Assembly: GCF_008831285.2 (NCBI RefSeq)
Contig: NC_045148.1
Span: 14,300,802-14,364,801, forward strand
Length of the DNA: 64,000 bases
Reading direction: 5' to 3'
Origin: Nymphaea colorata
Taxonomy: Eukaryota; Streptophyta; Magnoliopsida; Nymphaeales; Nymphaeaceae
The notes beneath the pieces are model-generated. The model was not told the DNA's origin. It did not search any database and saw only the letters and a list, made by a program, of their open reading frames with translations. The position numbers were made by a program, and so were the translations under genes. Position 1 is the first letter of the stretch; every line of letters starts with the position of its first letter. This document shows positions 47,069-59,428 of this stretch, piece by piece.

Positions 47069-50000
47069 TCAGAAATCATAGTCAATGTCAGTAGCATTGG
47101 GTGACACTGAGCGACTAACCAGCTCCCCGTGCTCATCATAGCGGTCAAGGTTCTCACATGGTTCTGGGAAAATGCTGCCGTAAACTCGACCTTCGACATA
47201 GGAGCACTGGAAGATGTGTTTCTTCTTGTATTGTAATCCAACATACATATCTCGGAAGACCACATTTTTCACGGGGATGTCATCACTGCCCTGAATCCTA
47301 ACAGGCACACGAACACTCTGTCCACGGACGCCTGTGAAATGTATATTCTCAAGAACGGGGAATGCCTTTGGATCATAGTCCTCATCAGGGTGCTCATTGT
47401 AATCGGTTTTAACGAGGATCCCTACTCGAACATCATCGAACGTCAGATTCCTATAGGAAATGTGCCGCACGTAACCACCTCTCCCTGGTGCAGTCTTGAT
47501 CCTGATGGCACGCTTCGAGTTCCAGACATGTATATTCTCCATGGAGACATTAGAAATGCCCCCAGACATCTCACTACCAATGGATACACCAGCACTGCAA
47601 AATGCTCACCGAATTTGAAATGGAAAGGACATCACCGAGCAAACCAAACAAAAGCTGAGAGAAAAGTGCTACATAGACTGAAAGAAACTGCTTAATAATG
47701 AGCGCCGACAATTAACAAGAAGGTCTTTGTAACCTCAATAGAGTGAACATGCGGAATCTTCAATTTATGCAACTCATATGACATGCAAATCGAATAGAGA
47801 ACATTATAGACGCACATGATGAAACTGATGAAAATTGAAATGGTAAATCCAAGAATAATGTCCTGTTAGGTGTTTCTTTCCTATCCGACGTGAAGCATGA
47901 TCGGTACAGAAGGTTTGAGAGAAAGGTTACTGTCTAAAATGTGCACTCCTCTTCTAAACATGGTAGAGGGTGTCATAAAACACTCTCCCACCATTTAACA
48001 TGTAAAATGTATGGATTTATGCTAAAGTCTGTCGCACCTACAGGGGTGCAACAGAAAGAAATGGTGGAAAGGTAACCAAATGCTGTCTAAGACATTTTCC
48101 ACCATGATTCAAATGTTTAAGGGAATTAAACTCACTAGATAAAGGCGTGTTGAGCCATTTACTATAGCATGTGGTAGTTAAGAGCAACCCAGAGAACAAA
48201 ATAATACAACATTACTAGACCTTTGCACCTTTATGATCTAACTCATTCACAAAGTCATCAAAGAACCACCTTACCTTACCATTGAACGGACAACAAGATT
48301 CCGAATATAAATGTTAGTGGATGAACGATTGTATGCAATCCCATACTGGTCCCAGCCACTCTTTATAGCAATTCCATCGTCACCAACGCTAATGTAACAG
48401 TTCTCAATGACTACATTCTCACACGAATCTGCACGTCAATTAAGCAGTAAGCACCATAATATTAGAATCAATACCATGCTATATAGTAGAAGATGACATA
48501 GGAAAGTTACGGTTATACCCATATAAAGTTTCATTTCGAGTATGGCTAATTATGTGTCCTTATATACAAGACATACAAAATGATGTCCAATTTGCACTTG
48601 ACCAGTTTCAAGAAACAATGCCCTGACCAGTGAGCGAGAAAATATCATCCAAGGAAATATGACTTTGATCTTATGCGGTGCAATTTTCTTGTTTCTGGGC
48701 ACCACAAAATATTCTTCTATATTCTAATTTACTTTTTACTTTGCCTTCTTTCTATAACGCAAGATTTCTGCTGCAAAGTGAAAGAAAGTGAGTGATATTG
48801 AAATATTGTGAATCTACTATAGAAAAAACGAAGTTACTGAAACCTTTAGGACATACATGAAAAGGGAGAATGAATTAGTTTATTTCAGGAGATGAATGGA
48901 AAGAAATATCAACTGCCCAACTGAAAAGCCAACTCGGGAACATAGACAAATTGGCAGCAAACGTTCAAATTCTGAATGTATGCGCATAGTGATGTTTCAA
49001 CACATCGAACAAGCATTCGCAAGTGATGTTTTATTTTGGTAATGAGAAACTTATGAGCGACAAGAATATGCAAATGCTTACCTGGATCGATCCCATCCGT
49101 GTTGGGAGCATCATGTACAGGAGCCAAAATTGTGACCCCTGAGATGTTTACGTTCTTGCAGTCAAAGGGATGCAGAGTCCAAAAAGGCGAATTTTGCAGA
49201 GTGATATTTGAGATCCTTATGTCAGTTGACCACATAATCTGGATAAGAGGACCCCTAGTATGATTGAGAAGTTTTTGCCGGTACTTCCGCCACCATACAT
49301 GGCCCTGTCCATCAATCGTGCCATTTTGGCCTGTTCAAGCAAAGGAACATAACATATCAGGGCATTTTATCTCCAAATGAAATGCTGCCGTCAAAAAGAA
49401 AGGGAAGTACAAGATTACAAGCTCTATTTGGCCATGACAGAAACAATTGCTGCTGTAGAATATTAGAGCTAATAAAACTTAAATATGTTGCATATGCTCC
49501 TCATGCTAGTCATTGCTACTTACGTTCATGCTGCATTGGAAAATTCCTCGTGATCATTTGGCTGCTTCGCAAAGTGAACGATCGATGTTTCCAGTTTAAC
49601 TGGAAATGAATAAAAATTCGTTTTTATTGCATAACGGTAATTTAGGTGATGTTTGGTTATGTCAGATCTATCTGATCTTAGGACACATTTTTAAATGCAA
49701 GAACTTGACAGTGTGAACTTAAACATGCATCTTAAGTTTGAATTGAGATATTTAATTTGATAAACTTGAATTTTGGTGTGGGTATCTTGCCATCTCATCT
49801 CTATGGATTTAAGTCGTTGGCTCTCAACAGACACCCTTACTCTTTTCAAAGCTGCGTTGATGTTTTAAATTTAGAAGTAAATGAAATTCAGAAGCATAAG
49901 CAAACTCACTGAGAGGTTCTTGAGCCTTAGACTGCACCGAATTTTGAATTGTTAATTACTGTTATATCAAACAAGCGAAATACTACCCGGAGGTAGGCTT

Positions 50001-52297
50001 CCTTGTGATGAAAGTACTCCAGATGTTCACGACCATCACCCATTTTCCGACAAGAAAATATGTAACGATGCAAATTAATGCAGACCAAAGCATTTTGGCC
50101 TTCACTCAAATAGATACCATCATCAGATGAGCTTGTTGACCTCTAACCTACCAACAAATGTGGTGCGCAAAGATAGAATGATCGTAAAAGCTTAAAACCA
50201 CTATAAAGAAACGCTTGACCTGTTATTTCGACATCCTTGAGATTTTGGCCATGGATCAAACTGCCGTATCGAGGTCCAGGATGCTCCCTCCCATATCCAT
50301 ATGATGGCAATGCGGGCATCAGCGGCCAGAGCTCTTCATCCTACAACATCAAATATCCTTGTAACACTTGTTTACCTCTGTATCCAGCCAAACAACCCAT
50401 GAATAAATAAAACTCCAGAAGAGAAACTATCAAAAGGAAACAACCGCTGCATCCATAAGATTGACCAGTTCTTTTAAAAAGTTGCTATCCAGCGATATGG
50501 CACGACGAGTCTACTCTACCTACAATTTACCAAAACTGATTGGATAAAGGTAAACCAAGGAGATGCAAATATGCCCTCAACCGAAGGAGAAAGATCAGCC
50601 CATAGCTCGTGAGTCGTGAAGGGATGTACGACCGAGAACAAGTTAAAAGATAACTTAGAAAGTTAGAAGTCCAAGGCTTCAAGCAACGGACGAGTTGTGC
50701 AACGACAGGAAATAGTCCTCTTCCTTTTTGTTTTTCTTTTGATAATCGTTAGTGGAGCTTCCAAGAAGTGATCAACAGATGGACGAGGTATTGATGGGAT
50801 AGTGATGGAAAAGGAAAATTTTATTAAAGCACCCTTGATTAGCATTAACAAGAACAATAAAAAAACCATATGAAAGACAAATAGTTCTTTTGAAAATTAA
50901 ACAGAACAACAGTACCTTAGGTGTATATGCTATATTAGGATTTCCTGGCGGAAGACGGCTGTAGTTCAAGCAAATGAACAAAACCGAACCATGGATGGAA
51001 AAGAAAATTTATCCAAAGAGACCATTGTAATTTTATGATTTTCTTTTCTCTTTTTTTTTTTTTTTGGTTGTTGTTTTGGGGTGGAGGGGGTTGGTGAGGG
51101 GCGCAGAGAGTTCTGTATGTGCAAGTTATTATATGCTAATTAACATTAGCTGACGTCTGCACACACAATCTTTTTCTTCCCAAAATTACCAGAACGCCAT
51201 AAGCACGTGATTGTTGAGCGACAAACCAGATCATTGTCCCAATTTTTTTATGGAAATAAAGGTGCGGAATCCTCAAACCAGAAGGCCCAGAACACAACCG
51301 CGCCGTGTGTCTGAATAGCTGTAACACGCGGGCACAGATTTCTTTCCTTGCAACTGAAAGGTTTTCTACGTCAGTATTGAAAAGCTATTTTCAACTAACT
51401 TATTTAAATAAACAAAATCATCAGAAGTATTAGGTGTCATTTTACTCGCTTACGACCACATGTTTCAATAGAGATGCTGATTTAACTACAGAGCTAAGGA
51501 TTTGAGGACGATAGTAACGAGAAAAAGGGACAAGGATGCAGCCACCATCAACTTCAGCAGCATAGCCAACAAGCAACCCAAAAATCCGTTCCCATGGATG
51601 ATAAGATTATAATGGGATCGGAGATTATGAAAGATTCCCATGAACAACTAGTAGAATTGATGTAGAGGCACATGGTAAGGATGACGACGACAACGAGGTG
51701 ACATGAAATAGCCATATCCGGGACTACACAGAAGTCAAAATCGATAAAGATGATAGAAAGGTATCGAACATGTGGAACACAGGAAAACGAACCTCAGTAA
51801 TGATACGACAACGAAGACAATGGCGATTATTATAAATTAATGCATACCTCGATCCCCAGAATTACCGCATCCGCAGCTAGGAACAGCGTCATATGACTGG
51901 TCAGGTTGAAGGGCGCCGTGAGCCAGACACCAGCAGGGACAGTCAGCTGGGCCCCGCCCCATCTGGAGTGCTTCGCAATCTCCGCCACCGCCCTCTCAAA
52001 CGCCGCAGTGTTCACCGTCAGCCCGTCCCCGACTGCCCCAAAGTCCTCCAAGTTGAACACTCTGTACCGAACGCCAGGCGCCGACTGGAATCCCCCGGCG
52101 GTCGCCCACAGGAAAACCCGCAGCCCGTCTCCCGCGCCCCGCTGCCAGAAGAATACCGACGCGAACCCGACGATCCATAAGACCAGGAGGACGGAGCAGT
52201 AGCGGGACGCAAGGAAGGAAACGGAGGCAGCCGAGATCCGGCGGTGAAGCTCCGACTTGCCCCGTTGCAAGCCTGGAAAACCGGCCCCGTCCGTCAT
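47069..52297 (-). CDS. GH28 polygalacturonase-like protein with N-terminal membrane anchor
   Basis: Five exons join in phase to 499 residues: 52297-51848, 50340-50220, 49330-49082, 48428-48275, 47594-47069. The first ATG in frame is at 52297. A hydrophobic segment at residues ~34-51 (YCSVLLVLWIVGFASVFF) after a basic stretch looks like a type II signal anchor, placing the domain in the Golgi/secretory lumen or cell wall side. The GH28 beta-helix shows NTDG at 267-270 and GDDGIAIKSG at 289-298, which supply the catalytic aspartates, and RIK after an RGG-containing loop. The usual G-H-G motif is instead SAGVSIGS (325-332), so the catalytic-site histidine is missing. Pectin hydrolysis is therefore not assured. 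Similar sequences occur as 'probable polygalacturonase' in plants. Confidence 0.93.
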
Positions 52298-53198
52298 TTC
52301 CGTTGACTGCGTTCTAGCTGCGAACCGGAACAACACAGATCGCCGCGTGCAGAGAGAATCGACGAGATCCGGAAATGTTGAGCCGGCAATCCGATCAAAA
52401 GTGGCGGGGAAACCAGTAACAGCGCTAGCGGTTCCCCATCATCATCCTCCCCTTCGTTTTCTTCTTATGCTTCCTCTGCTGCTGCTGCTTCTTCTTCTTC
52501 CTCCTCATCTTCGAGGACGAGTCTGTAAGGTTTTATTGGATTGGATTGGTTGAGGAGAAAGGGAAAGAGAGAAAGGGAAAGGTTCAATGGCGACGCGGTG
52601 GAGGCGTGGGCTCGAAGGGAGAAGATATAACGTCTCCCTCTCACAGAGAGGGTGGTTGGGACTTTGGTTTGGGGCGGGAAAGCACGATAATTTCTGCGGT
52701 TACGGTTAAAACCCCATAACTTCGAAATTATCGGCTGATGAAATCGCGATATTATCTTTTCTTTACAGCTGCTTTCCCTGCTGCAACCCCACGTGTTTAT
52801 AACGTTTACAAACTTTATGTTTTCTTTCATACATTTTAGTGGTTTTGACCTTGCTCTGATATTTTTTTTTTATATTTTCATTGGAAAAAAATTTTATAGG
52901 TAAATTAATGTTACCTATATGCTTAATTGAAGATATTAAATTTATTGTTCATGTATGGCAATGTTTTTTCTTAAAAGCCAAAAAAAAGGGAAAGCTTAAA
53001 GGAAATCTCGATAGTGATATTCGTTAAATTGCTTAGGCGATGGGAAATGTTTACTTATTCATTCAAAACAAGGCACCTCATACTTGCCTCGAGATGATCA
53101 TACATAAGAAGCTACGTGACGAACAATTCTTGTGAATTTCAATATATTAGTAACTGATCGACATATTTCTTACTATGATAGTGAAAAAATTGCATACC
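52298..53198. other. Upstream region of the GH28 gene
   Basis: Probable 5' leader and promoter of the minus-strand GH28 gene. Minus-strand leader sequence contains a purine-rich GAA/GAG/GCA run at 52455-52515 and pyrimidine-rich CTTTCTCTTTCCC sequence around 52556-52582. The plus-strand open frames across 51893-52553 are antisense artefacts of GC-rich exon 1. Confidence 0.5.
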
Positions 53199-53329
53199 TA
53201 TATATATATATATATATGAAGTCATCTTGAGCTTCATCTATACAATGGTCTGCAATGCTGCAATGCTGATAATGAAAAAATTACATATATATATATATAT
53301 ATATATAAGGAGAGAGAGAGAGAGAGAGA
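53199..53329. repeat. (TA)n and (TA)n(GA)n microsatellites
   Basis: Two runs: TA units at 53199-53217, then TA followed by GA units at 53284-53329. Confidence 0.9.
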
Positions 53330-54093
53330 AAAGAACACTAACATGATGTATGCCGGAAGCTAGTAACAGAGAAGAGTCCGATTGTGCGAAGTTCGCTTCG
53401 AAGTCTCTTTCTGTTACCTTGAGAAAGCAGATCTTGTGTTTGGTTTGCGTGTCACGTAGAAAAACTCTTATTCTCATCTGCAATTTTTCTTTTACAAGCA
53501 TGGGGGCGTCGAAAAGCTCAGATCTAGGAAGATTTAAAACTGCAAGTTCAACCAGAAGATTGGAAGGAAAGAAAAAGACTTTCAGAAAGTCGATCAAATA
53601 TGATTTTTATAAAGGCATTGCACGCTTTCACTTTCTTCCTCAATATGCCTCCCTGCTGGAAAAGAGTTGGTAGAATTTTAACCTGTAAAAGCCTGTCAAA
53701 ATTACTGCAACCTTCTTCTGGCTTGCATTAGCCGCAAGCAACAACTATTTAACAATGAATGGTTGGATGGAGACTCAAGTTCTTCCTTTAAATTCATCGT
53801 TACTGTATAGTTTCTGAACTTTCTGTTGTGGGTATTATTTGTATGCACTTCTGGTGCTGGGAAAAGTCATACTCTCATTGATAGTAAACAACTAAACAGA
53901 TAAAATAAATGCATGAAACCAACCGTGATAAAAAAAATTTTGAATTGTTATACTCATCGAGGTTATTGTGGTTTCCAGCAAAAGTTTTGAATTGTTATAG
54001 GAGTAAGGAAAAAAAAAAAAAAGAGGAAAATATATACTTGTTTGTTGGCACTCCGCTATATACATCATTTCATGGTTGGTAGCTCTGTGACAG
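53330..54093. other. Spacer without recognised gene
   Basis: Open frames at 53350-53673 (+) and 53238-53597 (-) overlap but show no domain, codon bias or splice link that I can support. Confidence 0.4.
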
Positions 54094-54138
54094 CAACTTC
54101 CCTCCTCGATGACACCATTGCAGAAGGGTCTTAACCAA

Positions 54139-54220
<82 letters not shown>

Positions 54221-54263
54221 ACTTCCCTCCTCGATGACACCATTACAGAAGGGTCTTAACCAA

Positions 54264-54321
<58 letters not shown>

Positions 54322-54430
54322 ACTTCCCTCCTCGATGACACCATTGCAGAAGGGTCTTAACCAATCTTTCTATCTCACTCTCTCTCTCTCTCTCTAACTC
54401 TCTATCTCTCTCTAACTATATATATATATA
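54094..54430. repeat. Composite tandem array: unique ~45-bp core plus (CT)n(TA)n spacers
   Basis: A core opening CAACTTCCCTCCTCGATGAC and continuing through GCAGAAGGGTCTTAACCAAT starts at 54094, 54219 and 54320 (spacings 125 and 101). Each is followed by a (CT)n then (TA)n run of different length. The cores are near-identical (one G/A change), so the array is recent. Confidence 0.95.
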
Positions 54431-54875
54431 TCATCACTTCAAAAAAAATGAAAAGTTATGTTAATGCTAAACTAGGTTGAAAAATGAAATATGAATGGCA
54501 GTGATTAGATTTGAGTTTTGTGATTAAACACAATCAACTCGATGCAAATTCGTGAAAAATATTTCAACTATTGCAATCTCCAGAAGCAGATCACCTACTG
54601 GAAAATTGTTCAGGAACTCACCTCCTAACTACTAAGTGTACACAGCACATATTTTTTTATGCCATGCGTCTTCAATCGGTTATAGGTTGGTGGCCAGTTT
54701 TATTTGAAGTTTGCTGAGAAGGAAAGTCAATGAAGCACCACCTTCTACCCTGTACATGACTGTTGAGATTTAAGACTAACCACCTAAAATCTTAAGGTTG
54801 ATCCTTTTAGAATCCTTTATGCTCTGATTATGTGCAGTGGGTGTTCATTTGGTGCAAACATGCATGATACATTAA

Positions 54876-54987
54876 TGAGAAATTTTTCAGATATAATACG
54901 CAAAGTTGTATATCTCAGGAGTATTATACGGTGAGAAATTTTTCAGATATAATACGCAAAGTTGTATAACTCAAGAATATCTTGAGA
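54876..54987. repeat. 56-bp tandem duplication
   Basis: TGAGAAATTTTTCAGATATA... begins at 54876 and at 54932. The first ~37 bases are nearly identical and the remainder has diverged (ATCTCAGGAGTATTATACGG against AACTCAAGAATATCTTGAGA). Confidence 0.85.
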
Positions 54988-55662
54988 AAATCTCGACAAA
55001 TTTTTTAAAGATTTAAACATTAAATAAATCCTCAAAATTATAAAAAATTAATCATTAATAAAAAAAGGCAAAGAAACGGGTATGATACACAATTTTTTCA
55101 CGTTTTTTATTTTCTGGAGTTTCATTAAAAAACGCGCCTAATTGCCGTTTTATACGGTTGACTTATTTCTCGTGCATTATATGCATTTTTTTCTAATAAT
55201 ACTCGTTTTATCGTAAACTAACTAAACATAAAAATTGTTGACAAACTATATGAAAGGAAACATAATAAAAGTTCTGCAAACAATTACAGGCATTGGGGAA
55301 ACGACTGAAGGAACATGGATGAGAAAACTCGAACAACAAAGATGAGATCAAGTGAAAAAGAAAACAAAAGAGATCACTAACTGTATTAGACGGGACCCGT
55401 GAAAGGTATTCTCTTGAGTTCTTTTAGGTTGCCTTAACAATTCGACTGAGCATCAGAATTTGCTTTTCATTTGGCCAACAGCTTTATCTGCTTTCTCTCT
55501 TTTTCCTTTCTCACTGATTTCATCACAAGGTTCGCATGCAACTTAGGTTAAATAGAAAGAATATGGAACCATGGAGACAAATTGATTTCAGAAACTGATC
55601 TATTACGACATAGAACACCACATTTACAAAAGCTTACTTATTTTGAACGCCATACTATAAAA

Positions 55663-55707
<45 letters not shown>

Positions 55708-56502
55708 CTTATATTTGTATATATTAAGTTATATTACAAATATACTTTTTATTGTAATTGAACTGGACCGGACCAAATCATATGTGCACGAGTAAATTGG
55801 GAGAGAACAATCAAGAACAAGTTTAAAATGCGTTTGTTGAGATTTTTCTACTTAGGTAAGCTATATATTTTAAGAGCAAAGTAAGATTTCCCCTCACTAA
55901 TAACAAGACTTAAAGCTATTCTCAATTCACTTGATCAATTAAAGAGGGGCCTTTTTTTTTTTTCTCTCATGATAGTAAACGGTATTTTAGAAATATACGT
56001 ACCGGAAAATGAATTATGGAGTTGATTTGGGACTATCATCTCGCAAATATCAGAACCAGTACTATAATCCAATCCAAGATCCATAAACCAGATCCAAAAT
56101 CCGAACCACGCAAAAAGGTGGGACCCACTCCTGGATGAGCCCCGGTCCTCAACGCGAGCTAAATTTCCCTCCTATCTTCACGTTTGACTTTTTCAGCAGG
56201 CAAAACTCAGCCTCTTCATTTTGCGACCCATTTTTAGCCCCAGAAACAACCAACAACAAACAGCACAATTTTCACAAGCTCTTCTCTAAAAAAAAATTTG
56301 AAAAAATAGGAACAAATTTTTTGAAAAAAAAAACTTAAAAAATTATGAAAATATGAAAACACGATGAAATTATAGAAGCAAAATCCAAAAAGAAAAAAAT
56401 GGACAAAAATTAAGGAAAAACGAGAAGAAACAGAGAGAGGCTTTCCCTTCTTGAGAGAGCAGCGGCCATTGTTATTTTCTGGGGAAGAATTCTAAGAAGA
56501 CA
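54988..56502. other. Upstream region of the LRR receptor kinase gene
   Basis: AT-rich. A (TA)n run lies at 55667-55706. No gene recognised. The last ~200 bases are A-rich and purine-rich with AGAAA words and should include the leader; no TATA box was assigned. Confidence 0.5.
55667..55706. repeat. (TA)n microsatellite
   Basis: About 20 TA units, ~800 bases upstream of the PRK-like start codon. Confidence 0.95.
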
Positions 56503-58544
56503 ATGGCCGCTGCCCCCACCCTCCTCATCCCCCTCTTCCTCCTCCACCACCTCCTCTTCCTCCAGCCGGACTCCGTTTCTGCACTGTCGGAAGCCGACGC
56601 CCTCCTCCAGCTGAAGAAGTCCATCCAGAACCCCGAGGCGCTATCCTCGTGGACGGCAGGCGCCGACCCCTGTACCTCCCACTGGCGGGGAGTCATCTGC
56701 TTCAATGGAGTCATCACGGGGCTGCACCTCGGCGGCATCGGCCTCGCTGGCACCATCGACGTCGAGGCCCTCCGCCAGTTGCCTGGACTGCGATCTGTTA
56801 GCTTCCAATCCAACAACTTTTCCGGGCCCTTCCCTAACGTCGGTAGCATCCGCAGCCTCAAATCCATCTTCCTCCAAAACAACGGCTTCTCCGGCGATAT
56901 CCCGGCCGACGCCTTCGCCGCAATGACCTTCCTCAAGAAGCTCTGGCTCTCCGGCAACAACTTCACCGGCGCCATTCCCAGCTCCTTGACCTCGCTCCCC
57001 CACCTCATTGAGCTCCGCCTCGAGAACAACGCGTTCTCCGGGAACATTCCGGACTTCCGTCAATCCTCCCTTAAATCCTTCAACGTGTCAAACAACCGCC
57101 TGGAGGGGGATATTCCGTCCGAACTGCAGAGATTCGACACGAGTTGCTTCAATGGTAATTTGGGCGTCAGGCGCGACGCCGCTCAGAATGGAGGAGCGGT
57201 CGTTTCCCCAACCCTGCCCAGTCCCAGCAACAAGGGAAAAGTGGTGGTGATAGCAGTGATGTTGGTCGTGTTATGCATTTCTCTAATGGCGGCGACGTTG
57301 CAGCGCCCCAAAGAAAGCACGAAGTCGCAGAGCAGGGAAGTTTTCTCTCCGTCGCAGTCGACCAAGTCAAAGAGGCCGCTCCCGACCTTGTCGATAAGCG
57401 GAACGGATCTTATCTTCGTGAAGGACGAGCAGGTGGTTTTCGCGCTTATGGACCTGATGAGGGCCGCCGCGGAGGTTCTCGGCAGCGACGAGCTGGGGTC
57501 CTCCTACAAGGCGGTGATCGCCAGCGGAAGAACGGTGGTGGTGAAGAGGATGAAGGAGATGAACCAAGAAGGCAAGGAAGGGTTCCACGCCAAGATGTGC
57601 CGCCTCGGAAAGATTCAGCACCGCAACGTTCTGCCTCCGGTGGCGTACCACTACCGGCGAGAGGAGAAGCTCTTGGTGTATGACTATGCCACCGAAGGCA
57701 ACCTGCTACTTCTCTTGCATGGTGAGAAAGAAAATAAACTATCAACGCCATTCCTCGATTCATTCTCATACCAACTGCATTTATATCGAAGCTATTGACG
57801 TGTGCTGATATACTTTTTCCGGCAGGCGACCGTGGCCCAGACCGGCCGATCCTGGAATGGCCGACGCGAATAAGAATTGCTCAAGGGATCACCCGCGGGC
57901 TCGCCCATCTCCACAAAGAGCTCGGCGACATGGACCTTCCCCACGGCAACCTGAAATCGACGAACGTGCTGTTCGGAGAGGACTGCGAACCCCTCATAGC
58001 CGACTTTGGCTTCTCGGCTTTGATCAATCCCACGCTTGCGTCTCAAAACATGGTCGCCTACAGGTCGCCGGAGTACACGAAGTCCCAGCAACTCTGTCAC
58101 AAGTCCGACGTCTGGTGCCTCGGCATAATCCTCCTGGAGCTCGTCACGGGGAAGTTCCCGTCCCAGTATCTCAACCATGGCAAAGGCGGCATAGACCTAC
58201 CCCAGTGGGTCAGGTCCGAGCTAGCCGATGGGCACGAGAAGGACATCTATGACCCGGAGATAGTCCAGGAGTTGAAGAGCATACCCAATGAAATGAGGCA
58301 GTTGCTGCACGTTGGGCTGGACTGCACCGAGCCGAGCTTGGAAAAGAGGCCTGACATGGGCACCGCCCTTAAGAAGATAGAAGACATCAAGATAGACGAG
58401 GAAGGAGCCGTTGTTGCACCGTCGCTTCGAGGGGCTTTGTCGTCGTCCCGGGCGAACGCTCCGGCCGTCCTCTCGTCGCGCTGGTCGGGGAAGGGAAGCT
58501 TTAGCTCCTTGTCGTCCCGGCACGATACGTTCGCAATTTCGTGA
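56503..58544 (+). CDS. Pollen-receptor-like LRR kinase (PRK type), probable pseudokinase
   Basis: Two exons, 56503-57721 and 57826-58544, join in a glycine codon to 645 residues. A signal peptide (residues 1-28) precedes an LRRNT motif (ALLQLKKSI, LSSWTAG, PCTSHWRGV), about five or six LRRs with LxxNNFSG-type cores, a short juxtamembrane Pro/Ser stretch, a transmembrane helix at ~245-265 (VVVIAVMLVVLCISLMAA) and a kinase-like domain. VVVKRMK keeps the lysine and ADFGFSAL keeps DFG, but the catalytic loop reads HGNLKSTN where active kinases have HRDLK; the catalytic Asp is Asn. This and the kinase-region wording (MRAAAEVLG, YHYRREEKLLVYDY, LEWPTR) match Arabidopsis PRK1-PRK5-type proteins, which work with ROPGEFs in pollen-tube growth. 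Pollen function is inference; expression is not visible. Exon 1 is much GC-richer than neighbouring genes. Confidence 0.93.
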
Positions 58545-59428
58545 TTGTTGCCATGAGAGCGAGTTCAGATTTGCCTGGTCTGTTCTTTTCTCGAGATTGA
58601 TCATTTTTTCATTTCATATTCTACCATTGCAAAAAGATTGGCAAATGATTATGGTTTCACTTGTTTCTTCATTTTCTTTTTCTTTTTTTCTTTGTCAATA
58701 CACATTTTTTTTCTCTTCAGCTAGGCCTTAATATTCAGAACTTCATGTATGTAATTGTTTATAGAGTTTATTGATCGCCAACGAGGTGTCTTGGACTTTG
58801 AACGATGAACTTATTCGTAAATGACACACTACAATAAGGCTTGTGAATTGCAATTGTATATGGAAAGATAAAGCCACATCGATATATATATTTTGTATAC
58901 TTATTTATTTATGTAGTAGTGGGTGAATGATAAGTCACCCAACTTACTCATCAACCCATTCCATCAATCATGATAATCGGCTGAGTAAAAGAAAAAGGTA
59001 TGAACTAATACTAGAAAAAAATTTGTTCATAGCTATTTTTTTCTTGTTTTTCTCTCAATCATTTGATAATTTACAGACTATTTTTGTTAAAAAAATTTGA
59101 TAATGTTATAAGAATTGCTCATTTTTAGAGTATAAGTTTCTCATCGTATCTCATATTGCCGAAAAAATACGTTACTAATTAATTTTAATGGCTCTCGCTT
59201 GGGGTGTGTGTGTATATATAATATGCTTAAGCCTTTGTAGCATCTCTTCGCAACAGTGAATCCAATGACCAATCTGCCAATGAAACTGCAGTGCAAATGG
59301 TTTCTTGTTTAATTACAACGACAAAAAGGAGGATGTGAGATACAAGGCAACTTCTTGAATCCAAAGTCATGCCTCTCTTTGATGACAACTGGAAACAGTA
59401 CATAAAGAGCAATAAATTGAGCACCACT
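58545..59428. other. 3' flank of the PRK-like gene
   Basis: The first few hundred bases are T-rich and likely the 3' UTR. No other gene seen; the region ends at the LTR boundary of the retrotransposon. Confidence 0.5.

Noticed and set aside
48280-48280. First donor of the GH28 tandem as the exon 4 end
   Set aside because: It breaks the frame into the SIGS-containing exon 5; the second donor (exon end 48275) restores it.
51893-52553. Plus-strand ORFs overlapping GH28 exon 1
   Set aside because: They are antisense to a well supported GC-rich exon and have no domain.
56472-57769. Several long ORFs antisense or out of frame in the PRK-like gene
   Set aside because: GC-rich coding sequence leaves few stops in other frames; none has recognisable domains.
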